NCBI RefSeq assembly: GCF_029227915.1
Contig: NC_079876.1
Location: 36,189,828 to 36,253,827, forward strand
Length of the DNA: 64,000 nt
Direction: 5' to 3'
DNA from: Hydractinia symbiolongicarpus
Lineage: Eukaryota; Cnidaria; Hydrozoa; Anthoathecata; Hydractiniidae
Below the pieces are notes generated by a model that was given only the letters and a program-made list of their open reading frames with translations, was not told the DNA's origin and did not search any database. Positions 19,765-32,235 of this stretch are shown one piece after another. Positions within the stretch are counted from its first letter, which is position 1, and each line of letters opens with the position of its first letter. The position numbers were made by a program, and so were the translations under genes.

Positions 19765-20926
19765 CAGCTATGTTTTTTTATTTATTTTCCTTCCTTTCTT
19801 TTTTACGGAGGGTATTTTCAGGTGTAGGTAAAACACGATGCATTGGCGGGGAATCGAACCCCGGTCTCCCGCGTGGCAGGCGAGAATTCTACCACTGAAC
19901 CACCAATGCGTTACTATTCATTTCCAAAATTTCCGAGTGACAGTGTATCACATCCCGGTGTGTTAGTAGCCTTAACGGCATTTCAGACGTGTGATATTGA
20001 GATTTTCAAAATCTCCCAACAGGCAGGCGCTGTGGCTTAGCGGTTAAAGCGCCTGTCTAGTAAACAGGAGATCCCCGGTTCAAATCCGGGCAGTTCCTTT
20101 AGCAGTAATGTTGTGCTTTCTGGTCGGCCTTGTGGCAATGGCCAGCGGTTTGTCAGGCTGCGATGGCCGAGTGGTTAAGGCGTTTGACTAGAAATCAAAT
20201 GGGATCTTCCCGCGTAGGTTCGAATCCTACTCGCAGCGGACGCAAAAAGGTGTTTTTGACACGAACAGAAAGACAGAGCTAGTTCAAATTGTCAGAAAAA
20301 GCATGACATCTAAATTACTTAGTGGTGCGAATGTGTCCCGCATGGTCTAGTGGTTAGGATTTCTGGTTTTCACCCAGGCGGCCCGGGTTCGATTCCCGGT
20401 GCGGGAAGTGTACATTTTTTAAGTTAAGTTGCTCTCTCACGCGTTGATGTTATATACCCTGTGCGTGGATTCCGTCCTTGGCTGGGGATATAGCTCAGTG
20501 GTAGAGCATTCGACTGCAGATCGAGAGGTCCCTGGTTCAAACCCGGGTGTCCCCTACTAGTTGGCTTTTTGTCCTCTTCGGCACCTGAGTGGTGAGCTGG
20601 TGAATTATTCTGGTTACCCAGCAATTTCTGCTGCGATGGCCGAGTGGTTAAGGCGTTAGACTTGAAATCTAATGGGATCTTCCCGCGTAGGTTCGAACCC
20701 TACTCGCAGCGAATCTACAAACATTTTTTTGATCTGGTCAAGTGTCTATCACAACGTACAGACCTTTGCCATGTGATAGAATTGATCATGGCCGAGATAG
20801 CTCAGTTGGGAGAGCGTCAGTCTGAAGATCTGAAGGTCCCTGGTTCAATCCCGGGTCTCGGCATTTTATCACTGCCCAGCAGGGCGGTTTGAGGTGGTGA
20901 ATGCAAGCAGCCGTAGCACTTTTCTT
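19765..20926. repeat. Unit 18
   Basis: Gly 19839-19909 (-), Thr 20026-20098, Ser(AGA) 20157-20238, Glu 20336-20407, Cys 20484-20555, Ser(TGA) 20630-20711, Phe 20791-20863. Thr has G70 to T (shared with units 20 and 52). Phe has A31 to T (T-T at the base of the anticodon loop). One base lost at the Ser(TGA) terminator. Confidence 0.95.
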
Positions 20927-21958
20927 CAGCTATGTTTTTTTATTTATTTTCCTTCCTTTCTTTTTTACGGAGGGTATTTTCAGGTGTAGGTAAAACACGA
21001 TGCATTGGCGGGGAATCGAACCCCGGTCTCCCGCGTGGCAGGCGAGAATTCTACCACTGAACCACCAATGCGTTACTACTCATTTCCAAAATTTCCGAGT
21101 GACAGTGTATCACGTCCCGGTGTGTTAGTAGCCTTAACGGCGTTTCAGACGTGTGATATTGAGATTTTCAAAATCTCCCAACAGGCAGGCGCTGTGGCTT
21201 AGCGGTTAAAGCGCCTGTCTAGTAAACAGGAGATCCCCGGTTCAAATCCGGGCAGTGCCTTTAGCAGTAATGTTGTGCTTTCTGGTCGGCCTTGTGGCAA
21301 TGGCCAGCGGTTTGTCAGGCTGCGATGGCCGAGTGGTTAAGGCGTTTGACTAGAAATCAAATGGGATCTTCCCGCGTAGGTTCGAATCCTACTCGCAGCG
21401 GACGCAAAAAGGTGTTTTTGACACGAACAGAAAGACAGAGCTAGTTCAAATTGTTAGAAAAAGCATGACATCTAAATTACTTAGTGGTGCGAATGTGTCC
21501 CGCATGGTCTAGTGGTTAGGATTTCTGGTTTTCACCCAGGCGGCCCGGGTTCGATTCCCGGTGCGGGAAGTGTACATTTTTTAAGTTAAGTTGCTCTCTC
21601 ACGCGTTGATGTTATATACCCTGTGCGTGGATTCCGTCCTTGGCTGGGGATATAGCTCAGTGGTAGAGCATTCGACTGCAGATCGAGAGGTCCCTGGTTC
21701 AAACCCGGGTGTCCCCTACTAGTTGGCTTTTTGTCCTCTTCGGCACCTGAGTGGTGAGCTGGTGAATTATTCTGGTTACCCAGCAATTTCTGCTGCGATG
21801 GCCGAGTGGTTAAGGCGTTAGACTTGAAATCTAATGGGATCTTCCCGCGTAGGTTCGAACCCTACTCGCAGCGAATCTACAAACATTCTTTTTGATCTGG
21901 TCAAGTGTCTATCACAACGTACAGACCTTTGCCATGTGATAGAATTGATCATGGCCGA

Positions 21959-22009
<51 letters not shown>

Positions 22010-22089
22010 AATCCCGGGTCTCGGCATTTTATCACTGCCCAGCAGGGCGGTTTGAGGTGGTGAATGCAAGCAGCCGTAGCACTTTTCTT
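20927..22089. repeat. Unit 19
   Basis: Gly 21001-21071 (-), Thr 21188-21260, Ser(AGA) 21319-21400, Glu 21498-21569, Cys 21646-21717, Ser(TGA) 21792-21873, Phe 21954-22026. All bodies consensus; two spacer changes. Confidence 0.95.
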
Positions 22090-23120
22090 CAGCTATGTTT
22101 TTTTATTTATTTTCCTTCCTTTTTTTTTACGGAGGGTATTTTCAGGTGTAGGTAAAACACGATGCATTGGCGGGGAATCGAACCCCGGTCTCCCGCGTGG
22201 CAGGCGAGAATTCTACCACTGAACCACCAATGCGTTACTACTCATTTCCAAAATTTCCGAGTGACAGTGTATCACGTCCCGGTGTGTTAGTAGCCTTAAC
22301 GGCATTTCAGACGTGTGATATTGAGATTTTCAAAATCTCCCAACAGGCAGGCGCTGTGGCTTAGCGGTTAAAGCGCCTGTCTAGTAAACAGGAGATCCCC
22401 GGTTCAAATCCGGGCAGTTCCTTTAGCAGTAATGTTGTGCTTTCTGGTCGGCCTTGTGGCAATGGCCAGCGGTTTGTCAGGCTGCGATGGCCGAGTGGTT
22501 AAGGCGTTTGACTAGAAATCAAATGGGATCTTCCCGCGTAGGTTCGAATCCTACTCGCAGCGGACGCAAAAAGGTGTTTTTGACACGAACAGAAAGACAG
22601 AGCTAGTTCAAATTGTCAGAAAAAGCATGACATCTAAATTACTTAGTGGTGCGAATGTGTCCCGCATGGTCTAGTGGTTAGGATTTCTGGTTTTCACCCA
22701 GGCGGCCCGGGTTCGATTCCCGGTGCGGGAAGTGTACATTTTTTAAGTTAAGTTGCTCTCTCACGCGTTGATGTTATATACCCTGTGCGTGGATTCCGTC
22801 CTTGGCTGGGGATATAGCTCAGTGGTAGAGCATTCGACTGCAGATCGAGAGGTCCCTGGTTCAAACCCGGGTGTCCCCTACTAGTTGGCTTTTTGTCCTC
22901 TTCGGCACCTGAGTGGTGAGCTGGTGAATTATTCTGGTTACCCAGCAATTTCTGCTGCGATGGCCGAGTGGTTAAGGCGTTAGACTTGAAATCTAATGGG
23001 ATCTTCCCGCGTAGGTTCGAACCCTACTCGCAGCGAATCTACAAACATTCTTTTTGATCTGGTCAAGTGTCTATCACAACGTACAGACCTTTGCCATGTG
23101 ATAGAATTGATCATGGCCGA

Positions 23121-23171
<51 letters not shown>

Positions 23172-23251
23172 AATCCCGGGTCTCGGCATTTTATCACTGC
23201 CCAGCAGGGCGGTTTGAGGTGGTGAATGCAAGCAGCCGTAGCACTTTTCTT
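22090..23251. repeat. Unit 20
   Basis: Gly 22163-22233 (-), Thr 22350-22422, Ser(AGA) 22481-22562, Glu 22660-22731, Cys 22808-22879, Ser(TGA) 22954-23035, Phe 23116-23188. One base lost in the pyrimidine tract. Thr has G70 to T (C3-T70). Confidence 0.95.
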
Positions 23252-24283
23252 CAGCTATGTTTTTTTATTTATTTTCCTTCCTTTCTTTTTTACGGAGGGT
23301 ATTTTCAGGTGTAGGTAAAACACGATGCATTGGCGGGGAATCGAACCCCGGTCTCCCGCGTGGCAGGCGAGAATTCTACCACTGAACCACCAATGCGTTA
23401 CTACTCATTTCCAAAATTTCCGAGTGACAGTGTATCACGTCCCGGTGTGTTAGTACCCTTAACGGCATTTCAGACGTGTGATATTGAGATTTTCAAAATC
23501 TCCCAACAGGCAGGCGCTGTGGCTTAGCGGTTAAAGCGCCTGTCTAGTAAACAGGAGATCCCCGGTTCAAATCCGGGCAGTGCCTTTAGCAGTAATGTTG
23601 TGCTTTCTGGTCGGCCTTGTGGCAATGGCCAGCGGTTTGTCAGGCTGCGATGGCCGAGTGGTTAAGGCGTTTGACTAGAAATCAAATGGGATCTTCCCGC
23701 GTAGGTTCGAATCCTACTCGCAGCGGACGCAAAAAGGTGTTTTTGACACGAACAGAAAGACAGAGCTAGTTCAAATTGTCAGAAAAAGCATGACATCTAA
23801 ATTACATAGTCGTGCGAATCTGTCCCGCATGGTCTAGTGGTTAGGATTTCTGGTTTTCACCCAGGCGGCCCGGGTTCGATTCCCGGTGCGGGAAGTGTAG
23901 ATTTTTTAAGTTAAGTTGCTCTCTCACGCGTTGATGTTATATACCCTGTGCGTGGATTCCGTCCTTGGCTGGGGATATAGCTCAGTGGTAGAGCATTCGA
24001 CTGCAGATCGAGAGGTCCCTGGTTCAAACCCGGGTGTCCCCTACTAGTTGGCTTTTTGTCCTCTTCGGCACCTGAGTGGTGAGCTGGTGAATTATTCTGG
24101 TTACCCAGCAATTTCTGCTGCGATGGCCGAGTGGTTAAGGCGTTAGGCTTGAAATCTAATGGGATCTTCCCGCGTAGGTTCGAACCCTACTCGCAGCGAA
24201 TCAACAAACATTCTTTTTGATCTGGTCAAGTGTCTATCACAACGTACAGACCTTTGCCATGTGATAGAATTGATCATGGCCGA

Positions 24284-24334
<51 letters not shown>

Positions 24335-24414
24335 AATCCCGGGTCTCGGCATTTTATCACTGCCCAGCAGGGCGGTTTGAGGTGGTGAATGCAAGCAGCC
24401 GTAGCACTTTTCTT
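23252..24414. repeat. Unit 21
   Basis: Gly 23326-23396 (-), Thr 23513-23585, Ser(AGA) 23644-23725, Glu 23823-23894, Cys 23971-24042, Ser(TGA) 24117-24198, Phe 24279-24351. Ser(TGA) has A31 to G (wobble). Spacer AGTACCCTTAAC is shared with unit 27; three changes lie just before Glu. Confidence 0.95.
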
Positions 24415-25446
24415 CAGCTATGTTTTTTTATTTATTTTCCTTCCTTTCTTTTTTACGGAGGGTATTTTCAGGTGTAGGTAAAACACGATGCATTGGCGGG
24501 GAATCGAACCCCGGTCTCCCGCGTGGCAGGCGAGAATTCTACCACTGAACCACCAATGCGTTACTACTCATTTCCAAAATTTCCGAGTGACAGTGTATCA
24601 CGTCCCGGTGTGTTAGTAGCCTTAACGGCATTTCAGACGTGTGATATTGAGATTTTCAAAATCTCCCAACAGGCAGGCGCTGTGGCTTAGCGGTTAAAGC
24701 GCCTGTCTAGTAAACAGGAGATCCCCGGTTCAAATCCAGGCAGTGCCTTTAGCAGTAATGTTGTGCTTTCTGGTCGGCCTTGTGGCAATGGCCAGCGGTT
24801 TGTCAGGCTGCGATGGCCGAGTGGTTAAGGCGTTTGACTAGAAATCAAATGGGATCTTCCCGCGTAGGTTCGAATCCTACTCGCAGCGGACGCAAAAAGG
24901 TGTTTTTGACACGAACAGAAAGACAGAGCTAGTTCAAATTGTCAGAAAAAGCATGACATCTAAATTACTTAGTGGTGCGAATGTGTCCCGCATGGTCTAG
25001 TGGTTAGGATTTCTGGTTTTCACCCAGGCGGCCCGGGTTCGATTCCCGGTGCGGGAAGTGTACATTTTTTAAGTTAAGTTGCTCTCTCACGCGTTGATGT
25101 TATATACCCTGTGCGTGGATTCCGTCCTTGGCTGGGGATATAGCTCAGTGGTAGAGCATTCGACTGCAGATCGAGAGGTCCCTGGTTCAAACCCGGGTGT
25201 CCCCTACTAGTTGGCTTTTTGTCCTCTTCGGCACCTGAGTGGTGAGCTGGTGAATTATTCTGGTTACCCAGCAATTTCTGCTGCGATGGCCGAGTGGTTA
25301 AGGCGTTAGACTTGAAATCTAATGGGATCTTCCCGCGTAGGTTCGAACCCTACTCGCAGCGAATCTACAAACATTCTTTTTGATCTGGTCAAGTGTCTAT
25401 CACAACGTACAGACCTTTGCCATGTGATAGAATTGATCATGGCCGA

Positions 25447-25497
<51 letters not shown>

Positions 25498-25577
25498 AAT
25501 CCCGGGTCTCGGCATTTTATCACTGCCCAGCAGGGCGGTTTGAGGTGGTGAATGCAAGCAGCCGTAGCACTTTTCTT
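24415..25577. repeat. Unit 22
   Basis: Gly 24489-24559 (-), Thr 24676-24748, Ser(AGA) 24807-24888, Glu 24986-25057, Cys 25134-25205, Ser(TGA) 25280-25361, Phe 25442-25514. Thr has a T-stem C-A mismatch (CCAGG); the rest is consensus. Confidence 0.95.
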
Positions 25578-26609
25578 CAGCTATGTTTTTTTATTTATTT
25601 TCCTTCCTTTCTTTTTTACGGAGGGTATTTTCAGGTGTAGGTAAAACACGATGCATTGGCGGGGAATCGAACCCCGGTCTCCCGCGTGGCAGGCGAGAAT
25701 TCTACCACTGAACCACCAATGCGTTACTACTCATTTCCAAAATTTCCGAGTGACAGTGTATCACGTCCCGGTGTGTTAGTAGCCTTAACGGCATTTCAGA
25801 CGTGTGATATTGAGATTTTCAAAATCTCCCAACAGGCAGGCGCTGTGGCTTAGCGGTTAAAGCGCCTGTCTAGTAAACAGGAGATTCCCGGTTCAAATCC
25901 GGGCAGTGCCTTTAGCAGTAATGTTGTGCTTTCTGGTCGGCCTTGTGGCAATGGCCAGCGGTTTGTCAGGCTGCGATGGCCGAGTGGTTAAGGCGTTTGG
26001 CTAGAAATCAAATGGGATCTTCCCGCGTAGGTTCGAATCCTACTCGCAGCGGACGCAAAAAGGTGTTTTTGACACGAACAGAAAGACAGAGCTAGTTCAA
26101 ATTGTCAGAAAAAGCATGACATCTAAATTACTTAGTGGTGCGAATGTGTCCCGCATGGTCTAGTGGTTAGGATTTCTGGTTTTCACCCAGGCGGCCCGGG
26201 TTCGATTCCCGGTGCGGGAAGTGTACATTTTTTAAGTTAAGTTGCTCTCTCACGCGTTGATGTTATATACCCTGTGCGTGGATTCCGTCCTTGGCTGGGG
26301 ATATAGCTCAGTGGTAGAGCATTCGACTGCAGATCGAGAGGTCCCTGGTTCAAACCCGGGTGTCACCTACTAGTTGGCTTTTTGTCCTCTTCGGCACCTG
26401 AGTGGTGAGCTGGTGAATTATTCTGGTTACCCAGCAATTTCTGCTGCGATGGCCGAGTGGTTAAGGCGTTAGACTTGAAATCTAATGGGATCTTCCCGCG
26501 TAGGTTCGAACCCTACTCGCAGCGAATCTACAAACATTCTTTTTGATCTGGTCAAGTGTCTATCACAACGTCCAGACCTTTGCCATGTGATAGAATTGAT
26601 CATGGCCGA

Positions 26610-26660
<51 letters not shown>

Positions 26661-26740
26661 AATCCCGGGTCTCGGCATTTTATCACTGCCCAGCAGAGCG
26701 GTTTGAGGTGGTGAATGCAAGCAGCCGTAGCACTTTTCTT
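25578..26740. repeat. Unit 23
   Basis: Gly 25652-25722 (-), Thr 25839-25911, Ser(AGA) 25970-26051, Glu 26149-26220, Cys 26297-26368, Ser(TGA) 26443-26524, Phe 26605-26677. Thr has a variable-loop C to T, Ser(AGA) has A31 to G (wobble), Cys has C70 to A (G3-A70). Confidence 0.95.
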
Positions 26741-27903
26741 CAGCTATGTTTTTTTATTTATTTTCCTTCCTTTCTTTTTTACGGAGGGTATTTTCAGGTG
26801 TAGGTAAAACACGATGCATTGGCGGGGAATCGAACCGCGGTCTCCCGCGTGGCAGGCGAGAATTCTACCACTGAACCACCAATGCGTTACTACTCATTTC
26901 CAAAATTTCCGAGTGACAGTGTATCACGTCCCGGTGTGTTAGTAGCCTTAACGGCATTTCAGACGTGTGATATTGAGATTTTCAAAATCTTCCAACAGGC
27001 AGGCGCTGTGGCTTAGCGGTTAAAGCGCCTGTCTAGTAAACAGGAGATCCCCGGTTCAAATCCGGGCAGTGCCTTTAGCAGTAATGTTGTGCTTTCTGGT
27101 CGGCCTTGTGGCAATGGCCAGCGGTTTGTCAGGCTGCGATGGCCGAGTGGTTAAGGCGTTTGACTAGAAATCAAATGGGATCTTCCCGCGTAGGTTCGAA
27201 TCCTACTCGCAGCGGACGCAAAAAGGTGTATTTGACACGAACAGAAAGACAGAGCTAGTTCAAATTGTCAGAAAAAGCATGACATCTAAATTACTTAGTG
27301 GTGCGAATGTGTCCCGCATGGTCTAGTGGTTAGGATTTCTGGTTTTCACCCAGGCGGCCCGGGTTCGATTCCCGGTGCGGGAAGTGTACATTTTTTAAGT
27401 TAAGTTGCTCTCTCACGCGTTGATGTTATATACCCTGTGCGTGGATTCCGTCCTTGGCTGGGGATATAGCTCAGTGGTAGAGCATTCGACTGCAGATCGA
27501 GAGGTCCCTGGTTCAAACCCGGGTGTCCACTACTAGTTGGCTTTTTGTCCTCTTCGGCACCTGAGTGGTGAGCTGGTGAATTATTCTGGTTACCCAGCAA
27601 TTTCTGCTGCGATGGCCGAGTGGTTAAGGCGTTAGACTTGAAATCTAATGGGATCTTCCCGCGTAGGTTCGAACCCTACTCGCAGCGAATCTACAAACAT
27701 TCTTTTTGATCTGGTCAAGTGTCTATCACAACGTACAGACCTTTGCCATGTGATAGAATTGATCATGGCCGAGATAGCTCAGTTGGGAGAGCGTCAGATT
27801 GAAGATCTGAAGGTCCCTGGTTCAATCCCGGGTCTCGGCATTTTATCACTGCCCAGCAGGGCGGTTTGAGGTGGTGAATGCAAGCAGCCGTAGCACTTTT
27901 CTT
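26741..27903. repeat. Unit 24
   Basis: Gly 26815-26885 (-), Thr 27002-27074, Ser(AGA) 27133-27214, Glu 27312-27383, Cys 27460-27531, Ser(TGA) 27606-27687, Phe 27768-27840. Gly has a T-stem C-C mismatch; the Ser(AGA) terminator is broken to TATTT; Cys has C71 to A (G2-A71); Phe has C32 to T. Confidence 0.95.
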
Positions 27904-28294
27904 CAGCTATGTTTTTTTTTTATTTTCCTTCCTTTCTTTTTTACGGAGGGTATTTTCAGGTGTAGGCAAAACACGATGCATTGGCGGGGAATCGAACCCC
28001 GGTCTCCCGCGTGGCAGGCGAGAATTCTACCACTGAACCACCAATGCGTTACTACTCATTTCCAAAATTTCCGAGTGACAGTGTATCACGTCACGGTGTG
28101 TTAGTAGCCTTAACGGCATTTCAGACGTGTGATATTGAGATTTTCAAAATCTCCCAACAGGCAGGCGCTGTGGCTTAGCGGTTAAAGCGCCTGTCTAGTA
28201 AACAGGAGATCCCCGGTTCAAATCCGGGCAGTGCCTTTAGCAGTAATGTTGTGCTTTCTGGTCGGCCTTGTGGCAATGGCCAGCGGTTTGTCAG

Positions 28295-28333
28295 GCTGCG
28301 ATGGCCGAGTAGGTTCGAATCCTACTCGCAGCG
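28295..28333 (+). pseudogene. tRNA-Ser(AGA) remnant, internal 43-base deletion (unit 25)
   Basis: The first 16 bases join directly to the T arm; the anticodon arm and variable arm are gone. Both deletion ends carry GT, so a short-homology event is possible. Confidence 0.93.
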
Positions 28334-28357
28334 GACGCAAAAAGGTGTTTTTGACAC

Positions 28358-28374
28358 AAACCCGGGTGTCCCCT
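28358..28374 (+). pseudogene. tRNA-Cys 3' remnant (unit 25)
   Basis: Only the last 17 bases of the gene (end of the T loop, T stem 3' side, acceptor 3' strand, discriminator) survive, fused to the Ser(AGA) trailer at GACAC. The Glu gene between them is lost. Confidence 0.92.
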
Positions 28375-28615
28375 ACTAGTTGGCTTTTTGTCCTCCTCGG
28401 CACCTGAGTGGTGAGCTGGTGAATTATTCTGGTTACCCAGCAATTTCTGCTGCGATGGCCGAGTGGTTAAGGCGTTAGACTTGAAATCTAATGGGATCTT
28501 CCCGCGTAGGTTCGAACCCTACTCGCAGCGAATCTACAAACATTCTTTTTGATCTGGTCAAGTGTCTATCACAACGTACAGACCTTTGCCATGTGATAGA
28601 ATTGATCATGGCCGA

Positions 28616-28666
<51 letters not shown>

Positions 28667-28746
28667 AATCCCGGGTCTCGGCATTTTATCACTGCCCAGC
28701 AGGGCGGTTTGAGGTGGTGAATGCAAGCAGCCGTAGCACTTTTCTT

Positions 28747-29778
28747 CAGCTATGTTTTTTTATTTATTTTCCTTCCTTTCTTTTTTACGGAGGGTATTTT
28801 CAGGTGTAGGTAAAACACGATGCATTGGCGGGGAATCGAACCCCGGTCTCCCGCGTGGCAGGCGAGAATTCTACCACTGAACCACCAATGCGTTACTACT
28901 CATTTCCAAAATTTCCGAGTGACAGTGTATCACGTCCCGGTGTGTTAGTAGCCTTAACGGCATTTCAGACGTGTGATATTGAGATTTTCAAAATCTCCCA
29001 ACAGGCAGGCGCTGTGGCTTAGCGGTTAAAGCGCCTGTCTAGTAAACAGGAGATCCCCGGTTCAAATCCGGGCAGTGCCTTTAGCAGTAATGTTGTGCTT
29101 TCTGGTCGGCCTTGTGGCAATGGCCAGCGGTTTGTCAGGCTGCGATGGCCGAGTGGTTAAGGCGTTTGACTAGAAATCAAATGGGATCTTCCCGCGTAGG
29201 TTCGAATCCTACTCGCAGCGGACGCAAAAAGGTGTTTTTGACACGAACAGAAAGACAGAGCTAGTTCAAATTGTCAGAAAAAGCATGACATCTAAATTAC
29301 TTAGTGGTGCGAATGTGTCCCGCATGGTCTAGTGGTTAGGATTTCTGGTTTTCACCCAGGCGGCCCGGGTTCGATTCCCGGTGCGGGAAGTGTACATTTT
29401 TTAAGTTAAGTTGCTCTCTCACGCGTTGATGTTATATACCCTGTGCGTGGATTCCGTCCTTGGCTGGGGATATAGCTCAGTGGTAGAGCATTCGACTGCA
29501 GATCGAGAGGTCCCTGGTTCAAACCCGGGTGTCCCCTACTAGTTGGCTTTTTGTCCTCTTCGGCACCTGAGTGGTGAGCTGGTGAATTATTCTGGTTACC
29601 CAGCAATTTCTGCTGCGATGGCCGAGTGGTTAAGGCGTTAGACTTGAAATCTAATGGGATCTTCCCGCGTAGGTTCGAACCCTACTCGCAGCGAATCTAC
29701 AAACATTCTTTTTGATCTGGTCAAGTGTCTATCACAACGTACAGACCTTTGCCATGTGATAGAATTGATCATGGCCGA

Positions 29779-29829
<51 letters not shown>

Positions 29830-29909
29830 AATCCCGGGTCTCGGCATTTTATCACTGCCCAGCAGGGCGGTTTGAGGTGGTGAATGCAAGCAGCCGTAGC
29901 ACTTTTCTT
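28747..29909. repeat. Unit 26
   Basis: Gly 28821-28891 (-), Thr 29008-29080, Ser(AGA) 29139-29220, Glu 29318-29389, Cys 29466-29537, Ser(TGA) 29612-29693, Phe 29774-29846. I see no difference from consensus; usable as a reference unit. Confidence 0.95.
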
Positions 29910-30941
29910 CAGCTATGTTTTTTTATTTATTTTCCTTCCTTTCTTTTTTACGGAGGGTATTTTCAGGTGTAGGTAAAACACGATGCATTGGCGGGGAATC
30001 GAACCCCGGTCTCCCGCGTGGCAGGCGAGAATTCTACCACTGAACCACCAATGCGTTACTACTCATTTTCAAAATTTCCGAGTGACAGTGTATCACGTCC
30101 CGGTGTGTTAGTACCCTTAACGGCATTTCAGACGTGTGATATTGAGATTTTCAAAATCTCCCAACAGGCAGGCGCTGTGGCTTAGCGGTTAAAGCGCCTG
30201 TCTAGTAAACAGGAGATCCCCGGTTCAAATCCGGGCAGTGCCTTTAGCAGTAATGTTGTGCTTTCTGGTCGGCCTTGTGGCAATGGCCAGCGGTTTGTCA
30301 GGCTGCGATGGCCGAGTGGTTAAGGCGTTTGACTAGAAATCAAATGGGATCTTCCCGCGTAGGTTCGAATCCTACTCGCAGCGGACGCAAAAAGGTGTTT
30401 TTGACACGAACAGAAAGACAGAGCTAGTTCAAATTGTCAGAAAAAGCATGACATCTAAATTACTTAGTGGTGCGAATGTGTCCCGCATGGTCTAGTGGTT
30501 AGGATTTCTGGTTTTCACCCAGGCGGCCCGGGTTCGATTCCCGGTGCGGGAAGTGTACATTTTTTAAGTTAAGTTGCTCTCTCACGCGTTGATGTTATAT
30601 ACCCTGTGCGTGGATTCCGTCCTTGGCTGGGGATATAGCTCAGTGGTAGAGCATTCGACTGCAGATCGAGAGGTCCCTGGTTCAAACCCGGGTGTCCCCT
30701 ACTAGTTGGATTTTTGTCCTCTTCGGCACCTGAGTGGTGAGCTGGTGAATTATTCTGGTTACCCAGCAATTTCTGCTGCGATGGCCGAGTGGTTAAGGCG
30801 TTAGACTTGAAATCTAATGGGATCTTCCCGCGTAGGTTCGAACCCTACTCGCAGCGAATCTACAAACATTCTTTTTGATCTGGTCAAGTGTCTATCACAA
30901 CGTACAGACCTTTGCCATGTGATAGAATTGATCATGGCCGA

Positions 30942-30992
<51 letters not shown>

Positions 30993-31072
30993 AATCCCGG
31001 GTCTCGGCATTTTATCACTGCCCAGCAGGGCGGTTTGAGGTGGTGAATGCAAGCAGCCGTAGCACTTTTCTT
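29910..31072. repeat. Unit 27
   Basis: Gly 29984-30054 (-), Thr 30171-30243, Ser(AGA) 30302-30383, Glu 30481-30552, Cys 30629-30700, Ser(TGA) 30775-30856, Phe 30937-31009. Bodies consensus; spacer AGTACCCTTAAC as in unit 21. Confidence 0.95.
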
Positions 31073-32104
31073 CAGCTATGTTTTTTTATTTATTTTCCTT
31101 CCTTTCTTTTTTACGGAGGGTATTTTCAGGTGTAGGTAAAACACGATGCATTGGCGGGGAATCGAACCCCGGTCTCCCGCGTGGCAGGCGAGAATTCTAC
31201 CACTGAACCACCAATGCGTTACTACTCATTTCCAAAATTTCCGAGTGACAGTGTATCACGTCCCGGTGTGTTAGTAGCCTTAACGGCATTTCAGACGTGT
31301 GATATTGAGATTTTCAAAATCTCCCAACAGGCAGGCGCTGTGGCTTAGCGGTTAAAGCGCCTGTCTAGTAAACAGGAGATCCCCGGTTCAAATCCGGGCA
31401 GTGCCTTTAGCAGTAATGTTGTGCTTTCTGGTCGGCCTTGTGGCAATGGCCAGCGGTTTGTCAGGCTGCGATGGCCGAGTGGTTAAGGCGTTTGACTAGA
31501 AATCAAATGGGATCTTCCCGCGTAGGTTCGAATCCTACTCGCAGCGGACGCAAAAAGGTGTTTTTGACACGAACAGAAAGACAGAGCTAGTTCAAATTGT
31601 CAGAAAAAGCATGACAACTAAATTACTTAGTGGTGCGAATGTGTCCCGCATGGTCTAGTGGTTAGGATTTCTGGTTTTCACCCAGGCGGCCCGGGTTCGA
31701 TTCCCGGTGCGGGAAGTGTACATTTTTTAAGTTAAGTTGCTCTCTCACGCGTTGATGTTATATACCCTGTGCGTGGATTCCGTCCTTGGCTGGGGATATA
31801 GCTCAGTGGTAGAGCATTCGACTGCAGATCGAGAGGTCCCTGGTTCAAACCCGGGTGTCCCCTACTAGTTGGCTTTTTGTCCTCTTCGGCACCTGAGTGG
31901 TGAGCTGGTGAATTATTCTGGTTACCCAGCAATTTCTGCTGCGATGGCCGAGTGGTTAAGGCGTTAGATTTGAAATCTAATGGGATCTTCCCGCGTAGGT
32001 TCGAACCCTACTCGCAGCGAATCTACAAACATTCTTTTTGATCTGGTCAAGTGTCTATCACAACGTACAGACCTTTGCCATGTGATAGAATTGATCATGG
32101 CCGA

Positions 32105-32155
<51 letters not shown>

Positions 32156-32235
32156 AATCCCGGGTCTCGGCATTTTATCACTGCCCAGCAGGGCGGTTTG
32201 AGGTGGTGAATGCAAGCAGCCGTAGCACTTTTCTT
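31073..32235. repeat. Unit 28
   Basis: Gly 31147-31217 (-), Thr 31334-31406, Ser(AGA) 31465-31546, Glu 31644-31715, Cys 31792-31863, Ser(TGA) 31938-32019, Phe 32100-32172. Ser(TGA) has C32 to T. Confidence 0.95.

Larger units (their letters stand above)
27904..28746. repeat. Unit 25, contracted (about 843 bp)
   Basis: Gly 27977-28047 (-), Thr 28164-28236, Ser(AGA) remnant 28295-28333, Glu absent, Cys remnant 28358-28374, Ser(TGA) 28449-28530, Phe 28611-28683. Two separate deletions, 43 bases inside Ser(AGA) and 276 bases from the Ser(AGA) trailer into Cys, explain the 319-base shortening exactly. Confidence 0.95.
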
